Positions 6,064-12,951 of a DNA stretch of 15,655 nucleotides are shown here, piece by piece. The stretch's first letter is position 1; every line of letters begins with the position of its first letter. The translations under genes and the position numbers were made by a program. Source of the DNA: an uncultured Acetatifactor sp. (lineage in GTDB: Bacteria > Bacillota > Clostridia > Lachnospirales > Lachnospiraceae); assembly GCA_910586435.1 (NCBI GenBank), contig CAJUGT010000048.1:1-15655 (forward strand). The letters are read 5' to 3'. The notes below the pieces were generated by a model. It was not told the origin of the DNA. It saw only the letters and a program-made list of their open reading frames with translations, and searched no databases.

Positions 6064-6933
6064 TTATCGCCCATAGAAAATCTGCGCAATGGGGGAATCC
6101 GGCGAGAGAATAACGGTTTTATTATTTCCCCGCATAGAAGACTTCAGTGCGTCCAAACTTCTGACAAAGGAATAGAATTCCTGTTTTGATTCGTCATTAT
6201 AGGCTTCTGACAGAATCCGCATGTATTCCGCTTCACCTTCCGCAATGAGGATGGCGGCCTCTTTTTCTGCTTCAGAGAGCAGAACGGTGACTTCCTTGTC
6301 AGTGGTGTTCTTAATCATCTGTGCCTCGGAACTTCCTTCCGCAGTAAAAGTGGCGGCGATATTGTCACGTTCGGAAATCATACGTTCGTATACGGCGGCC
6401 TTGTTGTCGCTGGGAAGGTCAAGCTTTTTTGTCTCAAAGGATAATAGTTCAATGCCGTACTGTTCCAGTGAATTGCCTATATTTTGCATGATGGCTGCGG
6501 AAAGTTCTCCGTTACGGCCGGAAATCACATCATCCTGGCTGGTGCTGCTGATGATGTTCTTAGTGGAATTGTAGACAATGGCATCCAGACGGCTTTCGGC
6601 ATTGGTGATGGAAGAATTCAGGGTCTGGGCAAATTTCTGTGGATCTGTGATATGCCATAAAATGTAGCTATCGCAGATCATGGTTTTCTTGTCGCTGGTG
6701 ATGACATCGGAGGAAGACAGGTCATAGAGCAGAATCTGCTTTGGCAATGTATCCACACTTTGAATAAAAGGAATTTTGAAGCTGATACCTGCCTCTGACA
6801 CCACATGATCTATCTTGCCGAATTGACGGACCAGACTGTATTCATTTTCCTCTGTGATGACTATACTGGATGCGCCTGCCACAAGGGCCGCAAAAACCAG
6901 GAAAATTGTTATAACCTTTGCTGTAGCCTTCAT
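6064..6933 (-). CDS. hflC: HflC-like SPFH/band 7 membrane protein
   Basis: 289 residues, ATG 6933-6931 with AGGAGG at 6945-6940. Residues 1-25 are a single N-terminal membrane segment (VITIFLVFAALVAGASSIVI). The SPFH/band 7 domain follows, with ENEYSLVRQFGKI, EAGISFKIPFIQSVD, ITSDKKTMICDSYILWHITDP and a C-terminal coiled region rich in Glu and Ala (SEAEKEAAILIAEGEAEYMRI). In Proteobacteria HflC with HflK forms a cage around the FtsH protease and modulates its action on membrane proteins; the same is assumed here. The protein is close to the usual length of about 300. It lies downstream of hflK on the same strand, separated by an unusually long 167-base gap that holds a stable hairpin. Confidence 0.9.
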   Translation of the reverse strand: MKATAKVITIFLVFAALVAGASSIVITEENEYSLVRQFGKIDHVVSEAGISFKIPFIQSVDTLPKQILLYDLSSSDVITSDKKTMICDSYILWHITDPQKFAQTLNSSITNAESRLDAIVYNSTKNIISSTSQDDVISGRNGELSAAIMQNIGNSLEQYGIELLSFETKKLDLPSDNKAAVYERMISERDNIAATFTAEGSSEAQMIKNTTDKEVTVLLSEAEKEAAILIAEGEAEYMRILSEAYNDESKQEFYSFVRSLDALKSSMRGNNKTVILSPDSPIAQIFYGR

Positions 6934-6951
6934 ATTTAGCCTCCTAATTTA

Positions 6952-6973
6952 AGGTTCCCGCAGGCGGGAACCT
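6952..6973 (-). promoter_or_regulatory. Hairpin just upstream of the hflC ribosome binding site
   Basis: On the minus strand AGGTTCCCG and CGGGAACCT (6973-6965 and 6960-6952) form a perfect 9-bp stem with a CCTG loop. It ends 6 bases before the AGGAGG of hflC. With no T-run it is more likely an RNA stability or processing element between hflK and hflC than a terminator. Confidence 0.5.
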
Positions 6974-7100
6974 GCTGCGTCTCTGCGCTGTCCCAGGGAG
7001 AAGAAAATTTTGTCCGTAGGGTAATACAGATAGAATTTCCTTCGGGGAATTTACGCTTTGGACTGCTTTCAGTTTCTATTGACATTTCTCAGCGAAACGA

Positions 7101-8153
7101 TTATGGTTCCTGCTGCAAATCAAAGTCATTCCCAGAGGGGTCCTGCTGAGAGGAACTGTCTGCGTCATCCGATGTACCGGTAAAGGACTCCAAAGGATAG
7201 AAAGTCTGTACGCTGCCGTTGCCGCTTTCGATAAGGATTTTCAGGTCGGGCAATACATCTTCCATGGTCTCATAAAACATTCGCTGTTTTGTAATGGCAG
7301 GGTTTTTGATATATTCCGCGTACATTGCGTTGAAACGGGCTACCTGAGCGGTGGCTTCGTTGATTCGTTCTGTCTTTTGAGCTTCGGCGTCCTTGATAAT
7401 GCCGTCCGCACGGGCCTGTGCTGAGGGCAGCTGCTCGTTGCGGTATTTATTGGCGTTGTTCAGAGCGGTTTCCTTGCCCTGTTTGGCGGTTTCCACTGCC
7501 TTGAACGCTTCCATGACTTCAACGGTGGGGGGCTCAGAATCCTGTATGGTAATATTTACGAGCTGGACACCGATGTCATGGTCTTCTAAGCGCTGCAAAA
7601 TCATTTCTCGAATAGCGGCCTGTATTTCGTTTTTTCCTGTGGTAAGCACATCATCCACAGGGTAACTTCCGATTACGGTACGGATACAGCTTTGACTGAT
7701 ATTTTTCAGAATTTCCAAAGGATTTCTGGATGCAAACAATGCCTTTACAGGATCGCTGTAACGGTACTCCACATAGAAATCAACGTCAATAAAATTAAAA
7801 TCAGAGGTTATCATCAAGGACTCATCTTCGTTTGTCTCGTTGGAGCCGGTATTGTATCCGATGGAGAACCCCTGTATTGTGGTATTGACTTTTCGTACCT
7901 GCTGTATGAGGGGAATTTTAAAATGAAGTCCCGGTTCGGTAACTGCCTGGGGACGGCCCAAAGTGATCAGTACTGCCTGTTCCTGCTCTTTGATTTCGTA
8001 GGCAGAGTTAAAGAGCAGAATGACAAGAACAAAAGCCGCAAGAATAAGGACAATCATCCTACCCGGTGATTTCTTTTTTCCCGGGGAGTCCGCCTGGCCT
8101 CCGTCCATGGTTTCAAAGCCGTTTTTTCTGTTGCGAAAAGAATCTCTGTTCAT
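7101..8153 (-). CDS. hflK: HflK-like SPFH/band 7 membrane protein
   Basis: 350 residues, ATG 8153-8151 with AGGAGG at 8166-8161 (7-base spacing). A polar basic N-terminus (about 1-32) precedes one membrane segment (MIVLILAAFVLVILLFNSAY). The band 7 domain follows, with EIKEQEQAVLITLGRP, EPGLHFKIPLIQQV, DFNFIDVDFYVEYRYSDP and DSEPPTVEVMEAFKAVETA. A helical Ala/Glu-rich part and an acidic Ser/Asp/Gln-rich tail end the protein. The order hflK then hflC, the single N-terminal anchor and the 'DSEPPxEVxxAF' block identify it as HflK rather than a general stomatin. It has its own strong promoter and heads the hflKC unit. Confidence 0.9.
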   Translation of the reverse strand: MNRDSFRNRKNGFETMDGGQADSPGKKKSPGRMIVLILAAFVLVILLFNSAYEIKEQEQAVLITLGRPQAVTEPGLHFKIPLIQQVRKVNTTIQGFSIGYNTGSNETNEDESLMITSDFNFIDVDFYVEYRYSDPVKALFASRNPLEILKNISQSCIRTVIGSYPVDDVLTTGKNEIQAAIREMILQRLEDHDIGVQLVNITIQDSEPPTVEVMEAFKAVETAKQGKETALNNANKYRNEQLPSAQARADGIIKDAEAQKTERINEATAQVARFNAMYAEYIKNPAITKQRMFYETMEDVLPDLKILIESGNGSVQTFYPLESFTGTSDDADSSSQQDPSGNDFDLQQEP

Positions 8154-8225
8154 AAGGGTCCCTCCTGTATCATTTCCACTAATTTTAAGTACCAGGGAGC
8201 ATTGCTGTGTTATCTTTCTAATACA

Positions 8226-8254
8226 ATAATACGATGGATTTCACAATACGTCAA
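8226..8254 (-). promoter_or_regulatory. Strong sigma-A promoter of hflKC
   Basis: TTGACG (8254-8249), exactly 17 bases, then TATTAT (8231-8226) on the minus strand. The inferred start lies near 8219, giving a leader of about 65 bases before hflK. Confidence 0.8.
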
Positions 8255-8334
8255 TAATATTTCTATAATCTTTTTCTAAACTCTCAGGAAATGGATAACA
8301 TTTCTCACAGGTTACTGAATTGCCCCCAATGGGC

Positions 8335-8374
8335 GAAAAAAACAGGAAACCTTTTCTTGATTTCCTGTTTTTGT
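8335..8374. terminator. Bidirectional intrinsic terminator
   Basis: AACAGGAAA (8341-8349) pairs perfectly with TTTCCTGTT (8361-8369) around an 11-base loop. It is flanked by an A-run on the left and a T-run on the right, so it has a U-tract on either strand. It lies downstream of the minus-strand gene at 8426-9229 and insulates hflK from it. Confidence 0.85.
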
Positions 8375-8425
8375 CAAATCATAATTGAATGCCGGCGGGT
8401 TCGTTGCCTGGTTTTTGTAGCTGCA

Positions 8426-9229
8426 TTAAAATTTGAGTGTGTTTCTGTCACCGTAGAGAATTTTTCCTCTGTCAGAGGCACTGGGTTCTACGATTTTGCC
8501 GTTTTTGTCATAGCTTGTTAAAAGGGATGAATTTCTTGCAGCGGTCTTTTTGCCGTTGTTGGTTAAAAGGCGGATGACTCGATCCATGTCCCCCTCCTGA
8601 AGGGACTGGCGGATTTCATAATCGGGCAATTCGTCCTGTAAGGGAAAAATGTTCAATCTCTTCTGGGTGTGTGTGCTGTCCGCCGGATTATCAAGAGCTG
8701 TGACAGGGGCGGCATTCAGGAGGTCCAAAGTGTCAGCGGGATTCATGGGAAGCGCAGAGTCTTCAGCGTCCGAAGATTCCCCGGAAGCTGTGGGAGGGAA
8801 AGAATCAGAGGATTCCATAGTTTCTGCGGCATCCCCTGAGACGGTTTGGATGTCCTTTTCCGCCGGAGGGTCGTTCCATAGTTGATATAAGAAATCCCGA
8901 ATTGCCCCGAGGGCTGTCTTGACGAAGGAGCGTATGGTTTCCAGGACAGGTACCTGTTCGGCAGTGTTTGCGGTTGTTTGTTTTTCCTTGTTTTGTTTTG
9001 AGCCATAGGAAGCCTGCCCGTTGCCGGAAAGTTCCAGTTTTACACCATCCCGCTCAGAGAGCGGTTTGTTCTCGCTGTCGGAGGCATCTTTTTTGAACAT
9101 ATCCCCGGATTCCCGGAGAGAATCGTTCCCGTTGTCCTCCAGACTGAATTTTTCCGTGGAGCCTGGGATGCTTGGCTTTTGCTGTTTTGTGTAAACAGGA
9201 TAATGATTTCCGTCAACTTTATTGACCAT
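8426..9229 (-). CDS. Uncharacterised Ser/Asp-rich protein with conserved-looking ends
   Basis: 267 residues, starting at ATG 9229-9227. An AGGAG lies about 12 bases upstream, a longer spacing than usual. No signal peptide or clear membrane segment is present. Residues about 20-90 are polar and low in complexity. A short predicted helix follows near 96-117 (TIRSFVKTALGAIRDFLYQLW), then a second acidic, Ser/Pro-rich stretch. The C-terminal part looks structured: DYEIRQSLQEGDMDRVIRLL, NSSLLTSYDKNGKIVEPSAS and DRGKILYGD. I do not recognise a family. It could be a cytosolic scaffold or adaptor, but nothing in the sequence decides this. It lies between hflK and the second XRE regulator with its own terminator and probable promoter. 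Confidence 0.75.
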   Translation of the reverse strand: MVNKVDGNHYPVYTKQQKPSIPGSTEKFSLEDNGNDSLRESGDMFKKDASDSENKPLSERDGVKLELSGNGQASYGSKQNKEKQTTANTAEQVPVLETIRSFVKTALGAIRDFLYQLWNDPPAEKDIQTVSGDAAETMESSDSFPPTASGESSDAEDSALPMNPADTLDLLNAAPVTALDNPADSTHTQKRLNIFPLQDELPDYEIRQSLQEGDMDRVIRLLTNNGKKTAARNSSLLTSYDKNGKIVEPSASDRGKILYGDRNTLKF

Positions 9230-9304
9230 AATAGGGATAACACTCCTCTCTATATGACGAAAGCAAGAGCAGGCTGCCTTGAGGCAATCCGCAGTTTTGT
9301 TTTC

Positions 9305-9313
9305 ATCATACCA
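9305..9313 (-). promoter_or_regulatory. Extended -10 promoter for the uncharacterised gene
   Basis: The minus strand reads TGGTATGAT (9313-9305), a TGn-extended -10 element. No good -35 is seen. It lies in the 98-base gap between the XRE gene and the gene at 8426-9229. Confidence 0.45.
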
Positions 9314-9327
9314 CAGTAAGAGGTGTT

Positions 9328-10083
9328 TTAACCAGCGGTTTTTTGATATTTATTATATTTTTCCATGCCCTCTTTGTCTTTCAGAGCTGCGCAGGCTCTG
9401 TACAGTTGTGCGTAAATGGCCCCGGCGCTTTTGTCCGATGTGCGGACAAGCTTACCGGCAAAATCATCTTTCTCTGTAAAAGCCAGGACTTCACGGGCAT
9501 TTCCGGTTAAAAGCAGCGCCTCAAAATAAAATTGAAGATGAAGCGCTGTTTTCTCTGACAGGTATTGTTCGAGGCATTCGGTGAGAATCTGCTCATCTTT
9601 GAGTTCTTCTGCCAGAAATTGCAGCCGCTGCATGGTGAATGCCGCAAATAGTTCATCATCCTCCCCCTTTGCCATGGGAATGAGCGTTTCGCAGAGTTTC
9701 AGCGCTTCTGTGTGATATTCCCTGCTCCTTTGCAGAAGCATGTGAAGTTTCAGGGCCAGCAGTTTCAGATTGCCGTCATCCTCTTTCAATTCCATGTTCA
9801 GGTAGCGCATGGCTTCCCGGTAATTCAAATCGTTTCGGTCAGAGGAATATTTTTTTACCAGAAACAATATCTTCTCATAATCTGATACCCCAAACAGTTC
9901 ATCAATACTTACATTAAAAAATGCGGCAATCTGCGGCAGCAGACATATATCAGGCACACTGACGCCGTTTTCCCAGCGTGAGACAGCCTGGGGTGAAACC
10001 TTCAGATAGCCTGCCAGAGTCGTCTGGGTAATTTCCTGTTCCTTTCTCAGTCTCGCAATCTGTTCGCCGATTTTATGTTCCAT
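9328..10083 (-). CDS. XRE-family regulator with helical repeat C-terminal domain
   Basis: 251 residues from ATG 10083-10081, chosen because AAGGAGG lies 7 bases upstream; the frame extends to 10119 but without a ribosome binding site. Residues 1-65 form a Cro/C1-type HTH (GEQIARLRKEQEITQTTLAG, VSPQAVSRWENGVSVPDI, ending FNVSIDELFG). The rest (70-251) is helical, with TPR-like pairs such as YREAMRYLNMELKEDDGNL, YHTEALKLCETLIP and AIYAQLYRACAALKDKEGME. Proteins of this kind are common in Clostridia as local regulators with a protein- or peptide-sensing helical half. Its HTH is of the same subtype as that of the XRE-receiver protein at 5187-5822. Target and signal are unknown. Confidence 0.85.
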   Translation of the reverse strand: MEHKIGEQIARLRKEQEITQTTLAGYLKVSPQAVSRWENGVSVPDICLLPQIAAFFNVSIDELFGVSDYEKILFLVKKYSSDRNDLNYREAMRYLNMELKEDDGNLKLLALKLHMLLQRSREYHTEALKLCETLIPMAKGEDDELFAAFTMQRLQFLAEELKDEQILTECLEQYLSEKTALHLQFYFEALLLTGNAREVLAFTEKDDFAGKLVRTSDKSAGAIYAQLYRACAALKDKEGMEKYNKYQKTAG

Positions 10084-10151
10084 ATAAAGCCTCCTTATTC
10101 CAGTTCCCGCGAAGGGCAATTTATTTTCCTGTTACACTGCAAAATCTGTCA

Positions 10152-10217
10152 ATCGAAAGGTTACTTTCGATGGAGCACTAGAGTTTGTTTCGGGAAAGCT
10201 TTCCTTTTTCATCGATG
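10152..10217. promoter_or_regulatory. Palindromes in the leader of the XRE gene
   Basis: Three dyads occur in 66 bases: ATCGAAAG/CTTTCGAT with a 4-base loop (10152-10171), the perfect palindrome GGAAAGCTTTCC (10193-10204) and CATCGATG (10210-10217). The last two lie just downstream of the predicted minus-strand start, so they are candidate operators; the first could also fold as an RNA hairpin in the leader. Confidence 0.4.
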
Positions 10218-10224
10218 TAAAATG

Positions 10225-10253
10225 ATTATACTAAACAAAATGGTATTTGTATA
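10225..10253 (-). promoter_or_regulatory. Promoter of the XRE gene
   Basis: On the minus strand a perfect TATAAT (10230-10225) has TATACA (10253-10248) 17 bases upstream as a weak -35. The leader to the start codon is about 135 bases. Confidence 0.55.
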
Positions 10254-10265
10254 TTAATTGTATAG

Positions 10266-10295
10266 TTGACTGATTTACATGGGCTGATTTATGCT
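10266..10295 (+). promoter_or_regulatory. Candidate plus-strand promoter without an obvious gene
   Basis: TTGACT (10266-10271), an 18-base spacer and TATGCT (10290-10295). It fires toward the terminator at 10392-10443, with no credible open frame between. See the finding on a possible small RNA. Confidence 0.4.
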
Positions 10296-10391
10296 GCCGT
10301 TTGCCTGTGGGTTACTTGTGGATACCGCAAAGCTTTTTCCAGTGTGCTTTATGAAAAAATCAGATGGCTTGGTACGGAGTTGCGTTATGAC

Positions 10392-10443
10392 CCGCTGCCT
10401 GATACCAGAGGTATCACAAAGTGAAAATGACAGCAGGTTTTTT
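10392..10443 (+). terminator. Branched intrinsic terminator
   Basis: The outer stem CCGCTG (10392-10397) pairs with CAGC-A-GG (10431-10437) with one bulged A, and six T follow (10438-10443). Inside it, TGATACC (10400-10406) pairs with GGTATCA (10410-10416). It lies just before the glycosyltransferase promoter and ends transcription from upstream. Confidence 0.6.
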
Positions 10444-10445
10444 CA

Positions 10446-10474
10446 TTGAATTATGACTGTCTTTGTGATATAAT
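10446..10474 (+). promoter_or_regulatory. Sigma-A promoter of the glycosyltransferase gene
   Basis: TTGAAT (10446-10451), exactly 17 bases, then a perfect TATAAT (10469-10474). The inferred start is near 10481, leaving a leader of about 67 bases. Because the promoter lies inside the longest open frame, the upstream in-frame ATG at 10446 cannot be the start. Confidence 0.75.
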
Positions 10475-10547
10475 CCGAACCAACAAATCTGAATCCGGAA
10501 GGGGAAGAGTTCTTATTGATACTGTGTGGCAAGGAGGTCAATGCGGA

Positions 10548-11558
10548 ATGATTACAATATCCCTGTGTATGATTGTGAAAAACGAAGAAAAAATATTGGG
10601 AAGATGCCTGGACAGCATAGCGGACCTGGTGGATGAGATTATTATAGCGGACACGGGTTCAACGGACGCCACCAGGGAAATCGCAGGGCGTTATACGAAA
10701 CATGTGTATGAGTTCCGGTGGGTGGATGACTTCAGTGCCGCAAGAAATTTCGTCTTTTCCAAGGCTGCCATGGAATATATATATTCAGCGGATGCGGATG
10801 AAGTGCTTTCAGAGGAGAACAGGGAACGGTTTCGGCGGATGAAAGAGACATTGCTTCCGGACATAGAAATTGTCCAGATGAAGTATGCCAATCAGCTTCA
10901 GTTTGGCACGGTATATAATTATGATGAGGAATACCGACCAAAACTTTTTCGGAGAAAGCGGGATTTTGTCTGGGAGGAACCGATTCATGAGATGGTGCGT
11001 CTGACACCTGTGGTCTATGACAGTGATATTGTAATTACCCATTTGCCGGAAGAAAGTCATGCAAAGCGTGACCTGGAAAACTTTCAAAGGCATTGCGGGA
11101 AAGGGTATCGTCTGTCCAAACGGCTTCATGGGATGTATGCCAGAGAGCTGATGCTGGCAGGGGATGCGGAAGATTTCGCAATGGCGGCGGGGTTTTTTAT
11201 GGCTTCAGCAGCGGATGCCGATAGAGATGGGGAAGAGCTGGCGCAGGCTTGCTGCGTTGCGGCAAAAGCTGCCAGGCTGGCAGGAGATGTGGTGGCTTTC
11301 TTTAAATATACCTCCAAGGTCATTGCGGAAGAGGCATGTTCGGAAATATGCTGTGAAATGGGGCACTTTTATGAAGAACATGGAGACTGGGAGGAGGCAG
11401 CTGTGTGGTATTATAATGCGGTATATGAAACGGAACCAATTTTATGCATTTGCGCAGGGGGCAGGGAAAGCCTCGAAGGACTGATACGATGCTATAAAGC
11501 CATGAACAGCCCGGAACAGGCGCAGATATACCAGGAAGAACTGCACAGGAGAACATAG
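10548..11558 (+). CDS. Family 2 glycosyltransferase with TPR-like C-terminus
   Basis: 336 residues from ATG 10548, with AAGGAGG at 10531-10537. The N-terminal GT-A domain has the typical ISLCMIVKNEEKILGRCLDS, an acidic strand DEIIIADTGSTDATREIA and a DXD-like motif SADADEVL. It continues with FRRKRDFVWEEPIHE, as in short-chain GT2 enzymes of the SunS/WaaE type. Residues about 190-336 are helical with TPR-like features (GDAEDFAMAAGFFMASAAD, EEHGDWEEAAVWYYNAVYE). Such enzymes transfer a sugar from a nucleotide donor in the cytoplasm, to protein or lipid-linked acceptors; the acceptor cannot be inferred. No other glycan genes are adjacent. It has its own promoter, and its 3' end overlaps the edge of the hairpin-element region. 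Confidence 0.85.
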   Translation: MITISLCMIVKNEEKILGRCLDSIADLVDEIIIADTGSTDATREIAGRYTKHVYEFRWVDDFSAARNFVFSKAAMEYIYSADADEVLSEENRERFRRMKETLLPDIEIVQMKYANQLQFGTVYNYDEEYRPKLFRRKRDFVWEEPIHEMVRLTPVVYDSDIVITHLPEESHAKRDLENFQRHCGKGYRLSKRLHGMYARELMLAGDAEDFAMAAGFFMASAADADRDGEELAQACCVAAKAARLAGDVVAFFKYTSKVIAEEACSEICCEMGHFYEEHGDWEEAAVWYYNAVYETEPILCICAGGRESLEGLIRCYKAMNSPEQAQIYQEELHRRT

Positions 11559-11577
11559 GGGCGCCGAAGTGTTTTGC
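11507..11577 (+). repeat. Possible degenerate member of the hairpin-element family
   Basis: GGCGC (11519-11523) pairs with GCGCC (11561-11565), and CAGC (11507-11510) with GCTG (11575-11578). The right side, GGGGCGCCGAAGTG, matches the right side of the element at 11762-11858 (GGGGCACCGAAGTG). The left half lies in the end of the glycosyltransferase gene and no apical stem is seen, so it may be only a 3' remnant. Confidence 0.35.
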
Positions 11578-11583
11578 TGAACA

Positions 11584-11695
11584 GGTGGGGTTACGAAGGC
11601 GCATGAGAGCAAATTTCATGAGACACTACTTAGTGTCTCTGGGTACTTCCGAATGAAATTTGTCTCTCCTGTGTGTGCGCCGAAGGAACCACACC
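11584..11695 (+). repeat. Structured hairpin element A
   Basis: The fold has four stems. The outer stem is GGTGGGGTT with AACCACACC (8 of 9 pairs). An internal loop ACGAA/GAAGG follows, then the basal GC stem GGCGCA (11598-11603) with TGCGCC (11676-11681). The long middle stem GAGAG+CAAATTTCAT pairs with ATGAAATTTG+CTCTC (15 pairs, one bulge). The tip GAGACACT-ACTT-AGTGTCTC spans 11620-11639. It lies 25 bases after the glycosyltransferase stop and shares its plan with the elements at 11762 and 15553. Confidence 0.75.
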
Positions 11696-11702
11696 CTTTA
11701 GT

Positions 11703-11756
11703 GCTGTCGCACAGCGATTTAAAATAGTCCAACTAAGAAATGTCAAAAGGACATTT
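11703..11756 (+). other. Two small hairpins between elements A and B
   Basis: GCTGT-CGC-ACAGC spans 11703-11715. AAATGTC (11738-11744) pairs with GACATTT (11750-11756) around a 5-base loop. No gene or clear promoter is seen here, and no T-box-like TGGNACC segment occurs before hisC. Confidence 0.5.
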
Positions 11757-11761
11757 AAAAA

Positions 11762-11858
11762 CAGTCTCGTAACGAAGGTGCCCGGAAGGGTTTTCAGACG
11801 CAAAAGCGGCTGAATAACCCTTCCCTCATAGGGGCACCGAAGTGCAGAGACGGGACTG
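11762..11858 (+). repeat. Structured hairpin element B, upstream of hisC
   Basis: The outer stem CAGTCTCGT (11762-11770) pairs with ACGGGACTG (11850-11858), including one wobble. The internal loop is AACGAA on the left and GAAGTGCAGAG on the right. The basal stem GGTGCCC pairs with GGGCACC (11777-11783 with 11832-11838). The apical stem starts AAGGGTT with AACCCTT and continues TTCAG.CGC with GCG.CTGAA, closed by AAAA. The element ends 4 bases before the hisC ribosome binding site, so it is within any hisC leader. Confidence 0.8.
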
Positions 11859-11874
11859 GAATAGGAGAACAAAG

Positions 11875-12951
11875 ATGAAGTGGGAAGAAAATGTACGAAA
11901 AGTAGTGCCATATGTGGCGGGAGAACAGCCTCGGAAGAGGAATATCATTAAGCTGAATACCAATGAATGTCCGTATCCTCCGGCGCCCGGCGTGAAAAAG
12001 CTGGCGGAGGAGATGGAGTATGCCAGTCTGCGCCTGTATCCGGATTCCGGGGCAAAGGTGCTGGCGGAGGCTCTGGCGGAATATTATCATGTCAGTCCGG
12101 AACAGGTATTTGTGGGGGTGGGGTCCGATGATGTGCTGGCAATGGCCTTTATGACGTTTTTTAACAGCGAAAGGCCCATTCTGTTTCCTGATGTGACTTA
12201 TTCGTTTTATGATGTGTGGGCCGATTTGTACAGGATTCCTTACAGGACCTGTCCCCTGGATGAAGACTGGCATATCCGTCCGGAGGATTATGGACAGCCA
12301 AATGGGGGAATCATATTTCCCAATCCCAACGCGCCCACCGGTCTGGCGGAATCATTGGAATCTGTGGAGAAAATCCTGGAAGCCAACCGTGATGTGGTGG
12401 TGATTGTGGATGAGGCATATGTGGACTTTGGGGGAACAAGCGCATTGCCATTATTGGAAAAATATGATAATCTGTTAATTGTGCAGACTTTTTCCAAGTC
12501 CAGAGCCATGGCAGGGCTGCGTATCGGCTTCTGCATCGGAAACGAAAAGCTTATTGGCTACCTGAATGATGTGAAATTTTCATTTAACTCTTATACAATG
12601 AATCTGCCGGCGCAGGTTCTGGGGGTGGAAGCGGTGAGAGATGACAGGTATTTCAAAGAGATAACCGGGAAAATTGTCGCCACCAGAGAGAGGGTCAAGG
12701 GAGAACTTAAAAGAATGGGATTTTCCTTTCCTGACTCCGGCGCCAACTTTATTTTCGCCACTCATGAAGACATTCCTGCCAGTGAGCTTTTTGAGGCACT
12801 CAGGAAAGCCGATATTTATGTAAGGCATTGGAACAGGCCCAGAATATCCAATTTCTTGCGTATTACCATAGGCACGGACGAACAAATGGATGAATTGCTT
12901 GCATTTTTGGAGAAATATATCAAAACGTGGAAGAATGGAGAAAAGATATGA
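11875..12951 (+). CDS. hisC: Histidinol-phosphate aminotransferase
   Basis: 358 residues from ATG 11875 with AGGAG at 11863-11867; the in-frame GTG at 11842 lies within element B and is not used. It is a class I/II PLP aminotransferase with NTNECPYPPAPGV (28-40), LYPDSGAKVLAEALA, GVGSDDVLAMAF, the PLP-phosphate region FPNPNAPTG (148-156), VDEAYVDFGG (178-187), Schiff-base Lys208 in TFSKSRAMAGLRIGF and a C-terminal FLRITIGT. These features are those of HisC, which converts imidazole-acetol phosphate to histidinol phosphate with glutamate. No other his genes are nearby. It overlaps the next gene by 4 bases (ATGA, 12948-12951), so the two are translationally coupled. Regulation by element B is possible. 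Confidence 0.92.
   Translation: MKWEENVRKVVPYVAGEQPRKRNIIKLNTNECPYPPAPGVKKLAEEMEYASLRLYPDSGAKVLAEALAEYYHVSPEQVFVGVGSDDVLAMAFMTFFNSERPILFPDVTYSFYDVWADLYRIPYRTCPLDEDWHIRPEDYGQPNGGIIFPNPNAPTGLAESLESVEKILEANRDVVVIVDEAYVDFGGTSALPLLEKYDNLLIVQTFSKSRAMAGLRIGFCIGNEKLIGYLNDVKFSFNSYTMNLPAQVLGVEAVRDDRYFKEITGKIVATRERVKGELKRMGFSFPDSGANFIFATHEDIPASELFEALRKADIYVRHWNRPRISNFLRITIGTDEQMDELLAFLEKYIKTWKNGEKI

Noticed and set aside
11584..11858. Hairpin repeats as a CRISPR array.
   Set aside because: There are no identical direct repeats with regular spacers and no cas genes; the arms vary while pairing is kept.
11559..11874. T-box or histidine leader attenuator before hisC.
   Set aside because: No TGGNACC-type antiterminator segment, His-codon leader peptide or T-run terminator is visible; the hairpins follow a different plan.
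11842..11874. GTG start for hisC.
   Set aside because: It lies in the 3' flank of element B without a ribosome binding site; ATG 11875 has AGGAG at proper spacing and gives the family's usual N-terminus.
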